Shown: one piece after another, positions 1-5,209 of the stretch | Layout of the letters: every line of letters begins with the position of its first letter | Numbering within the stretch: position 1 is the first letter of the stretch | Assembly: GCA_947372365.1 (NCBI GenBank) | Contig: CANBTK010000209.1 | Span: 1 to 5,209 of the forward strand | Source of the DNA: Flavipsychrobacter stenotrophus | GTDB taxonomy: Bacteria > Bacteroidota > Bacteroidia > Chitinophagales > Chitinophagaceae | Length of the DNA stretch: 5,209 bases | Reading direction: 5' to 3' | Notes under the pieces: generated by a model | Databases searched by the model: none | What the model was told of the DNA's origin: nothing | Seen by the model: only the letters and a program-made list of their open reading frames with translations | Position numbers and translations under genes: made by a program

Positions 1-330
1 GAATACACGCCGGCCGATATTATGAGCCACTATTATTATGGGCCGGCACCATTGGGCGCTGAAAGCCACATAGCAGCCCAGCCGGAAGTTATGCTAGCAC
101 CCAACCCGGCGAGCGATAAAGTAGTTGTAGGCGTTAAATTCGGGGTAGCGCAAGCTTCCACCATAAGCCTTTGCGATATGCAGGGCAAAATCCTGGGCAA
201 ATGGGCGATGCCTGCATCTGCCCAGTACACAAAAGAAATAGGGGTAAGGAACCTGTCGCAAGGCACTTATTTTGTTAAAATAGAAGGCGCTAATGGCTTG
301 GTGAGTAGAAAATTGGAGGTAACCCGCTAG
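1..330 (+). CDS. Secreted protein, 3' fragment with T9SS type A C-terminal sorting domain
   Basis: The reading frame is open from base 1 to the TAG at 328-330, giving 109 residues, so the gene enters from the left edge. The first in-frame ATG (22) is almost certainly internal, because the frame upstream of it is open and reads EYTPADI. The last ~80 residues match the type IX secretion sorting domain pattern: 'LAPNPASDKVVVG', then a strand with 'ISLCDMQGKIL', then 'LSQGTYFVKIEGANGLVSRKLEVTR'. In this family the domain directs the protein across the outer membrane, after Sec export, and is usually cleaved off. The catalytic or binding part of the protein lies outside the window, so its function cannot be stated. 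Ala codons are mixed (GCC, GCA, GCG), unlike the other T9SS cargo gene in this window. The stop codon lies on the edge of the repeat element at 330-458. The sorting-domain call is firm; nothing can be said of the full protein. Confidence 0.88.
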   Translation, partial: EYTPADIMSHYYYGPAPLGAESHIAAQPEVMLAPNPASDKVVVGVKFGVAQASTISLCDMQGKILGKWAMPASAQYTKEIGVRNLSQGTYFVKIEGANGLVSRKLEVTR

Positions 331-458
331 GGCAATGTCATTGACTTAGCGTTTCTTGTCTTTTGGTTGCGCCTTTGAAATCTTGAATGGCCTGTAAATT
401 GCGGCTTTGCGCCTCTGCGTGAAACTTTTATCTCCTTAAGCTGTCAATGACATTGCCC
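330..458. repeat. MITE-like element with 16-nt terminal inverted repeats and GCTA flanks
   Basis: The left end gggcaatgtcattgac (330-345) is the exact reverse complement of gtcaatgacattgccc (443-458), with 97 nt between. GCTA occurs directly outside both ends (326-329 and 459-462), as expected for a 4-bp target duplication. Deleting the element and one GCTA rejoins the flanks as aacccgc-TAA-gggtg, which would give the upstream gene a TAA stop where it now has TAG. Each arm also contains a near-palindrome, CAATG-N-CATTG (333-343 and 445-455). There is no ORF inside, so if mobile it depends on a transposase elsewhere. The left repeat CCCGCTA (323-329) recurs at 456-462, so the exact edge is uncertain by about 3 nt. 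Alternatives are a paired regulatory palindrome or a weak convergent-gene terminator. The repeats are directly visible; mobility is inference. Confidence 0.6.
406..425 (+). repeat. Candidate copy of a 'tttgcgcctctgcgtgaaac'-type dispersed intergenic repeat
   Basis: The phrase tttgcgcctctgcgtgaaac lies inside the 330-458 element. Its first part, ttgcgcct, also occurs at 367-374 followed by ttgaaa, so the interior holds two diverged copies about 40 nt apart (367-380 and 407-425). From memory, phrases of the form 'tttgcgcctctgcgtgaaa' recur between genes in many Bacteroidota and some other bacterial genomes. I cannot verify copy number here. It has no coding potential, and its role is unknown. 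Confidence 0.4.
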
Positions 459-473
459 GCTAAGGGTGTTTTG

Positions 474-1358
474 CTACGAGTGCCTGATGTCTATCAGTAG
501 TTGCATAAGCTGCTGTATATCGTCAGCCTTCTGGTCTTCCCGCCTGTACCTGTAGCAAAGGCACAGCTCTTCCATCATTTTGAAGATAATGCGCTTGTTA
601 AGTATAGGCGTCAGGTACATGTCCCTGTCCATGGCGTTTATCTTCTTCAGGTAGGCATCTACATCCTTCTGCGAATAAACAACGCCGCTTACCGGGTCAA
701 TATAAAACTGGGCATTCTGCGATACAGGCTCACCTACGTTAAAAAGGTGGGGTAGTACCTGTATATAGGCGAAAATGAACTGCCTGGGCACGTCAACAGC
801 GAATATTGGGATATCCAGCATTTCGCAAAGTGCCAGGTAGAGGATGCCTATAGTATAGCTGTTGCCCTGATGGCTTTCCAGCACATGGTTTATGAAAAAG
901 TATTTAGGCTCCCTTTCAGATAGCTCATGCCCCTTGAGTTTGTAAAAGCTGTAAAGGATGCTGTTAAACACATTTACCTGCTCTATTGGCGAAAGGTAAT
1001 TATTAAGCTCCAGCCATACATTTTTCCTCATCTGGTCAAATTGGGCAAGTATGGCGGGTATGTTCAGCTGCGGGTATTGGAATTTAGCAACGAGTATTGC
1101 GCCTTTTAGCAATTCAGGCTGGTCGGCACGGCTCCATTCAGCAAACTCAAGCTGCAGGTCCTGGAAATGCACCCGGTGTATCAGGTCTTCAATACGTGTT
1201 TGCACAGCCTCGTCCGGGGTTACTTCCCACAGTTGCTCCAGGGTAGGTATTATTTCGCGCCCGTAGTTCAGTAATTTTGAAGCAACAGTATCATAGACCT
1301 CGTTATCGGGGTCATCCATTAATACCAGTAAGGCCCTTATTTCATTGTTTGGCTCCAT
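474..1358 (-). CDS. SirB1 family protein (transglutaminase-like fold, Transglut_core2)
   Basis: A complete 294-residue protein of the SirB1/YchA-type family, which has a transglutaminase-like fold but no settled biochemical function. Residues ~7-45 (IRALLVLMDDPDNEVYDTVA and following) resemble a HEAT-type helical repeat. The family core is at ~165-198: 'GNSYTIGILYLALCEMLDIP' then 'VDVPRQFIFAY', matching the usual GNPxSLxxLYLxxxxxLxLP...PxxFxxR pattern. 'FYIDPVSGVVYS' (218-229) fits the IDP strand, and 'LTPILNKRIIFKMMEELCLCY' (249-269) fits the helical tail. There is no Cys where active transglutaminases carry their nucleophile, so peptide cross-linking is unlikely. The protein has no signal peptide or membrane segment and is probably cytoplasmic. 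The ATG (1358-1356) gives the expected N-terminus, with a weak AGG about 8 nt upstream. It lies downstream of topA on the same strand, but a terminator separates them. Family assignment is good; function is unknown. Confidence 0.85.
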   Translation of the reverse strand: MEPNNEIRALLVLMDDPDNEVYDTVASKLLNYGREIIPTLEQLWEVTPDEAVQTRIEDLIHRVHFQDLQLEFAEWSRADQPELLKGAILVAKFQYPQLNIPAILAQFDQMRKNVWLELNNYLSPIEQVNVFNSILYSFYKLKGHELSEREPKYFFINHVLESHQGNSYTIGILYLALCEMLDIPIFAVDVPRQFIFAYIQVLPHLFNVGEPVSQNAQFYIDPVSGVVYSQKDVDAYLKKINAMDRDMYLTPILNKRIIFKMMEELCLCYRYRREDQKADDIQQLMQLLIDIRHS

Positions 1359-1420
1359 ATACTACCTGCACGGTTCCTTTCACAAATTTCGTAAAAAATG
1401 TTTGTAATTATTGCCGAAAT
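1359..1420 (-). promoter_or_regulatory. Upstream region of the SirB1-like gene, promoter not resolved
   Basis: This 62-nt AT-rich gap lies between the topA terminator and the ATG at 1358, so it should hold the promoter if the gene is transcribed alone. The Bacteroidota sigma factor consensus is TTTG near -33 and TAnnTTTG near -7. The best match to the -7 box on the minus strand is gaaatttg (1390-1383), with one mismatch, but no TTTG or TTG sits at the expected distance upstream. I therefore call only the region, not a specific promoter. Confidence 0.3.
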
Positions 1421-1456
1421 AAAATCCCACCCCTCTTTGCAGCGGGATGGGATTTT
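1421..1456 (-). terminator. Rho-independent terminator of topA
   Basis: An inverted repeat pairs aaaatccca (1421-1429) with tgggatttt (1448-1456). A single A/C mismatch follows, then three more G-C pairs (1431-1433 with 1444-1446) around a ~10-nt loop. Read on the minus strand, it begins 14 nt after the topA stop codon, and the 3' arm runs into TTTTATTT. It is thus well placed to end topA transcripts before the SirB1-like gene, whose ATG lies 62 nt further on. The T-run is interrupted, so some readthrough is possible. Confidence 0.8.
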
Positions 1457-1470
1457 ACTTAGTTTTAAAT

Positions 1471-3828
1471 TTATTTTTTAGCGGCTGCCCTTCTGGCTGG
1501 CGCTTTTTTAGGCGGGTTTGCTTTTACGTCTTCTATTATGGCTTTTACATCTTCTATAGTAAATGTAGCCGCCTGCTCAGCCCTTTCTTTAGGTATTTTA
1601 TAATTTTTAAGGCCTTGCTTTATATAAGGCCCGTATGGCCCGCGCAATATGCGTATTTTTTCTTTTTCAAAAACCTTAATCTCGCTTTCCAGTTTGGCTT
1701 TCCTCTTATCTTCTATAAGGGGTATCACCTGGCCAAGTTCTACCGAGTAAGGGTCCATTTCTTTTTTCAGCGAATAGAACTGGCCGGCATGCTGTGCATA
1801 AGGGCCAAAACGGCCAATATTTACCACAATATCCTCGTTTTCGAAGTTGCCGATATTCCTTGGCAGGCGGAAAAGCTCCATTGCCTCTTCCATGGTTATG
1901 GTTTCAATGCTCTGGTTAGCCCTCAGCTTGGCAAATTTTGGCTTTTCGGCAGCCTCATCGGTACTTGATACGCCTATCTGCACCATTGGCCCAAAACGGC
2001 CCAGCCTTGCAGTAACAGGTTTGCCGCTTGCCTGGTCTATGCCCAGCTCGCGCTCGCCTTTTGCGCGGCCCGCAGTTTCAATAGTATGTTCTACGCTTTC
2101 GTGGAAGGGGTGGTAGAAGTCATCAATCATATTATTCCACTTCTGCCTGCCTTCTGCAATATTATCGAACTGCGCTTCAATCTTGGCCGTAAAATCAAAG
2201 TCCATTACACGCTCAAAGTGCTCACGCAGGAAGTCGTTCACCACCATACCGAGGTCGGTAGGGAACAGTTTGCTTTTTTCAGCCCCAATATTTTCGGTGC
2301 TGGTAATCGTATTTACAGTATCATTCTGTAATGTAAGCACCTGGTATTTGCGTGTCGTGCCCTCCTTGTCCCTTTTTTCGGTATAGCCCCTTGCCTGTAT
2401 CGTGCTGATGGTAGGCGCGTAGGTGGACGGGCGGCCTATGCCTAGTTCTTCCAGTTTTTTTACCAGCGAAGCTTCAGTGTAGCGTGGCAGCGGGCGGCTG
2501 AAGCGTTCTGTCGCTATCATGCGCTGCATATCCAGCTTCTGGCCAGCCTGTAGTGGCGGCAGTAAGCCTTCGTTTTCCTCTTCACCGTCTTCCTCGTCCC
2601 TGCTTTCGGTATATACCTTTAAAAAGCCGTCAAACCTTATCACTTCGCCTGTGGCAGTAAGTGGTTCGGGGTGGGCCGATACATTTATTTTAGCAATAGT
2701 CCTTTCCAGTATAGCGTCAGCCATCTGGCAGGCCATTGTACGTTTCCATATTAGTTCGTAAAGCCTTACCGTATCGGCATCGCCCACCGAAGTGGTGCCC
2801 ATTTCAGTAGGCCTTATGGCTTCGTGCGCTTCCTGCGCCGATTCGTTTTTGTTCTTAAATACCCTGTGCTGAAAATACTTTTCGCCAAACTGGTTGTGGA
2901 TGGCGGCACGGGCACCGTCAATTGCGGTTTCGGAAAGGTTTACCGAATCGGTACGCATATAGGTGATATGCCCGTTTTCGTAAAGCTTCTGTGCCAGCAG
3001 CATTGTTTTAGAAACCGAATAACCTAGCTTGCGGCTGGCTTCCTGTTGCAGGGTAGATGTGGTAAATGGTGCCGATGGCGATTTTTTGCCGGGCTTTACC
3101 TGCACATCCCTTACAGTATAGGTAGCGCCAACGCACTTATCAAGGTACGCTTTTGCGTCCTTTTCTTCAGCCATCTTATCGGGCCCTTCAGCCTTGAAGT
3201 TGACTTTCTTCTTATTAATATCTTCAGCCGCAAATATAGCCTCGACTTTATAGCTGCTTTTTGATGCGAAGCGGGTTATTTCCCTTTCGCGCTCTACAAT
3301 TATACGTACCGCAACCGATTGTACCCTGCCTGCCGACAGGTTGTTGCGCATGCTCATTTTGCGCCATAGCACAGGGCTCAGCTCAAAGCCCACAATACGG
3401 TCAAGTATCCTGCGCGCCTGCTGTGCATTCACCAGGTCCATATTTACAGTACGTGGGTTTTGTACGGCTTTCTGGATAGCGGTTTTAGTGATTTCGTGGA
3501 ATACAATCCTTTTAGTACTTATAGGGTCAAGGCCCAAAACTTCGCACAAATGCCACGATATGGCTTCACCCTCACGGTCCTCATCCGTTGCTAACCAAAC
3601 TTCGCCAGATTTCTTGGCTAAAGACCTTAGTTCCTTTACAACTTTCTCTTTGTCTTCCGAAATTATGTATTTGGGTTGGTATCCGTTTTTGATATCAATA
3701 CCCATATTGTCCTTTTCAAGGTCACGGATATGGCCGTAGCAGGATTTCACTTCAAAGTCAGACCCAAGTATCTTTTCAATAGTCTTCGCCTTAGCAGGAG
3801 ACTCCACTATCAACAAATTTTTAGCCAT
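1471..3828 (-). CDS. topA: DNA topoisomerase I (type IA, omega protein)
   Basis: A complete 785-residue type IA topoisomerase, which relaxes negatively supercoiled DNA by a 5'-phosphotyrosine single-strand break. The Toprim domain spans ~3-115. It opens with LLIVESPAKAKTIEKIL (Glu9) and carries the metal-binding ATDEDREGEAI motif (Asp82, Asp84, Glu86). The active-site tyrosine is Tyr290 in 'GHITYMRTDSVNLS'. Further family blocks are 'NAQQARRILDRIVGFELSP' (134-152), 'LSAGRVQSVA' (164-173), 'EAHEAIRPT' (333-341) and 'LGIGRPSTYAPTI' (462-474). The C-terminus has no tetracysteine zinc fingers. Instead it has three RFGP/YGP-type topoisomerase C-terminal repeats (LGRFGP 609, IGRFGP 671, RGPYGPY 729) and a basic tail, PPKKAPARRAAAKK, a layout known in this phylum. 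An acidic insert (~408-419) follows the central domain. I start at ATG 3828 because MAKNLLIVESPAKAKT is the usual family N-terminus; an in-frame ATG at 3852 would add eight residues. Confidence 0.98.
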   Translation of the reverse strand: MAKNLLIVESPAKAKTIEKILGSDFEVKSCYGHIRDLEKDNMGIDIKNGYQPKYIISEDKEKVVKELRSLAKKSGEVWLATDEDREGEAISWHLCEVLGLDPISTKRIVFHEITKTAIQKAVQNPRTVNMDLVNAQQARRILDRIVGFELSPVLWRKMSMRNNLSAGRVQSVAVRIIVEREREITRFASKSSYKVEAIFAAEDINKKKVNFKAEGPDKMAEEKDAKAYLDKCVGATYTVRDVQVKPGKKSPSAPFTTSTLQQEASRKLGYSVSKTMLLAQKLYENGHITYMRTDSVNLSETAIDGARAAIHNQFGEKYFQHRVFKNKNESAQEAHEAIRPTEMGTTSVGDADTVRLYELIWKRTMACQMADAILERTIAKINVSAHPEPLTATGEVIRFDGFLKVYTESRDEEDGEEENEGLLPPLQAGQKLDMQRMIATERFSRPLPRYTEASLVKKLEELGIGRPSTYAPTISTIQARGYTEKRDKEGTTRKYQVLTLQNDTVNTITSTENIGAEKSKLFPTDLGMVVNDFLREHFERVMDFDFTAKIEAQFDNIAEGRQKWNNMIDDFYHPFHESVEHTIETAGRAKGERELGIDQASGKPVTARLGRFGPMVQIGVSSTDEAAEKPKFAKLRANQSIETITMEEAMELFRLPRNIGNFENEDIVVNIGRFGPYAQHAGQFYSLKKEMDPYSVELGQVIPLIEDKRKAKLESEIKVFEKEKIRILRGPYGPYIKQGLKNYKIPKERAEQAATFTIEDVKAIIEDVKANPPKKAPARRAAAKK

Positions 3829-3900
3829 TAGTATAGTATCATTATGCCGCAATTTATGCTTGCATGCGAATGCAATAATAGAATATTGTTTCCAAAAACA
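3829..3900 (-). promoter_or_regulatory. topA leader with a 6-bp inverted repeat
   Basis: This AT-rich gap between the terminator of the upstream gene and the topA ATG should carry the topA promoter. On the minus strand tattattg (3879-3872) is a one-mismatch match to the Bacteroidota -7 box TAnnTTTG. The nearest TTTG upstream is only about 12 nt away, too short for the usual spacing, so this is not a firm promoter. A perfect inverted repeat, ttgcat-gcga-atgcaa (3860-3875), overlaps this region and could be an operator or a small RNA hairpin. No strong Shine-Dalgarno precedes ATG 3828 (tgatactatactaATG), as is usual in this phylum. Confidence 0.35.
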
Positions 3901-3930
3901 AAAAGGGTAACGAAAATCGTTACCCTTTTT
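3901..3930 (-). terminator. Strong intrinsic terminator of the T9SS cargo gene
   Basis: The arm aaaagggtaacga (3901-3913) pairs perfectly with tcgttaccctttt (3917-3929) across a three-base AAA loop, giving 13 bp (14 with A3900-T3930). On the minus strand it lies about 20 nt after the TAA of the 3950-5209 gene, and its 3' arm continues into TTTTTGTTTTTGG, a canonical U-tract. It should end that gene's transcript efficiently before the topA leader. This is the best-formed hairpin in the window. Confidence 0.93.
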
Positions 3931-3949
3931 ACATAAAAAGTATTTAAAA

Positions 3950-5209
3950 TTAGTGTGCTATTGCAACATTTCCAGTTGAACGCTCGCCGTTAGCAAGGAT
4001 CGTGTAGATGTAGTTGCCAGTAGCTAAAGAAGCTGTGTTGAAAGTAGCTTTACCACCAGTTACTGTCTGAGTAGCAACTACCTGGCCAATAGAATTGGTC
4101 AAAGTAACTGTAGCAGTAGCAACGCTAGCTGAGTAAGAAATAGTTAATTCCTTAGAAGCTGGGTTAGGGAATGCGTTTACATTCTTAATAGCAGAAACGT
4201 TAGTTACAGCAGTGTGGTCAACAGTTGTGCAACCAGCGCAAGTAACTTTAAAGCCTAAAGCAATGTGCTGCAGGTAAGAAGCAGTAGAACCGCCACCTGT
4301 AGACCAAGCCCACATTGGTACATAAGAGCTATCCCAACCGTTTAAGTAGCTAGGAAGTGTTTTGTAAAGGCCTTCGTTCCAGTCACGGCCAGCAGGCAAT
4401 GGAGCCCATGGTGCGCTTGGGTAGTAGTGAGGGTTAGCCCAATCGATAACTGTAGAAGTAGAACCTGTATTCCTGAAGAATACTACTGGGCGCCACTGGT
4501 TGTATTTATAGTTACCATTGAACATTTCAATTGTGTCACCTACAGCAACGTTAGTTGGGAAAGAAGCATCACCGCTCTTGAAAGAAATAGAAGCAGCAAC
4601 GATTTCGCCCGCAGCTACGTTAAATGTGGACGGTAAACCTACGTTCCTGATCCACATACCGTTAGATAAAGTATCGCCCCACATTGCGCTTGTAAGAGCG
4701 TATTTAAATACTACTGGTGCAGTACCAGTACCGCTTGGGTCATGTGCGCCAGTGTTGCGTACGCTATCATAAACGAAGTTAGCACACCTGAAGCTATCGC
4801 CGGCACCTAAGCCATAATGAGCAAGGAGTGATGGAGCAGATGCGTTAGTCCATTGGTTAACACCGATGTTAGAACCGCCAGACTGGATGCTGATAACAAG
4901 TGTATCTACAACAGATGATTTAGCTGGGTTGAAGTTGTAAGAACCGAACAACTGCAGTGTATCAATGCTGTATGGCTGCGTAGTAGGCAGAACCATTTCT
5001 CCTGGGTACAGGGCATTAAAGCCATAGTACTGTGGGTGAAGGATAGAACCAACAGAAACCATTTTGTTGTGAGCCATGCCGCCAGTGTAGTTTACTTTGC
5101 CTGCAGTGTCATTCCAAATGATAACAGAGCTCCAGCTACCGGTTTCGCCGTTGTAGTTAAGAACTGAATCAAAAATTTCGAAAGCGTAGTTGTACCAACG
5201 TACACCGCC
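3950..5209 (-). CDS. Secreted protein with T9SS type A sorting domain, N-terminus outside the window
   Basis: The frame is open from the TAA (3950-3952) to the right edge, giving 419 residues, so the gene is 5'-truncated here. The ATG at 5077 is internal: 44 codons upstream are open and read GGVRWYNYAF...NDTAGKVNYTGG in the same style. Its signal peptide must lie beyond the window. The C-terminal ~80 residues form a type IX sorting domain: 'NVNAFPNPASKELTISY', 'VTLTNSIGQVVATQTV', 'LATGNYIYTILANGERSTGNVAIAH'. The ~330 residues before it are rich in Gly, Ser, Thr, Asn, Trp and Tyr with alternating hydrophobics ('YSIDTLQLFGSYNFNPAKSS', 'DTLVISI'), suggesting a beta-sandwich extracellular domain. 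I recognise no enzyme motif. A CAGC cysteine pair sits just before the sorting-domain linker and could form a local disulfide. Codons favour GCT, ACT, GTT/GTA, TCT, AAC, TTC and TAC, as in highly expressed genes. The sorting-domain call is firm; the function is unknown. Confidence 0.9.
   Translation of the reverse strand, partial: GGVRWYNYAFEIFDSVLNYNGETGSWSSVIIWNDTAGKVNYTGGMAHNKMVSVGSILHPQYYGFNALYPGEMVLPTTQPYSIDTLQLFGSYNFNPAKSSVVDTLVISIQSGGSNIGVNQWTNASAPSLLAHYGLGAGDSFRCANFVYDSVRNTGAHDPSGTGTAPVVFKYALTSAMWGDTLSNGMWIRNVGLPSTFNVAAGEIVAASISFKSGDASFPTNVAVGDTIEMFNGNYKYNQWRPVVFFRNTGSTSTVIDWANPHYYPSAPWAPLPAGRDWNEGLYKTLPSYLNGWDSSYVPMWAWSTGGGSTASYLQHIALGFKVTCAGCTTVDHTAVTNVSAIKNVNAFPNPASKELTISYSASVATATVTLTNSIGQVVATQTVTGGKATFNTASLATGNYIYTILANGERSTGNVAIAH

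Noticed and set aside
330..458. The 16-nt inverted repeat as a classical intrinsic terminator for the convergent genes
   Set aside because: The 97-nt loop and absence of a T-run beyond either arm do not fit an intrinsic terminator. The flanking GCTA duplication fits an inserted element better.
1447..1968. Plus-strand open frame of 173 codons opposite the end of topA
   Set aside because: It lies wholly antisense to the topA terminator and C-terminal repeats. Its Phe/Tyr-rich translation looks like the complement of Lys/Glu-rich codons, and it matches no family.
3341..3739. Plus-strand open frame of 132 codons opposite the topA Toprim region
   Set aside because: It is antisense to the most conserved part of topA and has low-complexity Ser-rich content without a recognisable motif.
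3829..3852. topA start at ATG 3852 (adds MRHNDTIL)
   Set aside because: The added residues are not part of the usual topoisomerase I N-terminus, whereas MAKNLLIVESPAKAKT at 3828 is typical. Neither start has a clear Shine-Dalgarno, so some doubt remains.
4235..4246. CAGC cysteine pair in the T9SS cargo as a redox CxxC or metal site
   Set aside because: It sits in the linker before the sorting domain, with no thioredoxin-like or zinc-binding context around it. A simple disulfide is more likely.
3950..5077. Complete 375-residue gene starting at ATG 5077
   Set aside because: The same frame stays open for 44 more codons to the window edge with matching composition, and the peptide after that ATG (MAHNKMVSVGS) is not a signal peptide, which a T9SS cargo needs.
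1..5209. A novel multi-gene system (defence, toxin-antitoxin, biosynthetic cluster)
   Set aside because: The genes are functionally unrelated, separated by terminators, and include a housekeeping topoisomerase. No paired small ORFs, nuclease or helicase modules or phage genes are visible.

Overview
The window looks like an ordinary chromosomal stretch of a Bacteroidota bacterium, perhaps of the Chitinophagia/Sphingobacteriia kind (the class is inference). Three things point there: two proteins ending in type IX secretion (T9SS) type A sorting domains, a topoisomerase I with a basic Lys/Arg/Ala tail in place of zinc fingers, and gene starts without strong Shine-Dalgarno sequences. I see no defence island, CRISPR array, RNA gene or transposase.

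Layout. Positions 1-330 (+) are the 3' end of a secreted-protein gene, cut by the window edge and encoding a T9SS sorting domain. Positions 330-458 form a small MITE-like element with 16-nt perfect inverted ends and an apparent 4-bp target duplication. It sits exactly on the stop codon of that gene. Positions 474-1358 (-) encode a SirB1/transglutaminase-like-fold protein with a HEAT-like N-terminus. Positions 1421-1456 hold a hairpin terminator that closes topA (1471-3828, -), a complete 785-residue DNA topoisomerase I. The topA leader (3829-3900) is AT-rich and contains a small inverted repeat. A very strong intrinsic terminator (3901-3930) ends the next gene, 3950-5209 (-). This last gene is a large secreted T9SS cargo protein whose frame is open to the window edge, so its N-terminus and signal peptide lie outside.

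The three minus-strand genes point the same way but are separated by terminators, so they are probably separate transcription units. The first gene converges on them, and the MITE-like element lies in the convergent gap. TopA relaxes negative supercoils and is housekeeping. The SirB1-like protein has no established biochemical role. The two sorting-domain proteins are exported substrates with no visible link to topA. The most interesting items are the mobile-element-like repeat with a reconstructable empty site, and the highly-expressed-type codon choice of the 3950-5209 gene. I found no convincing new multi-gene system.
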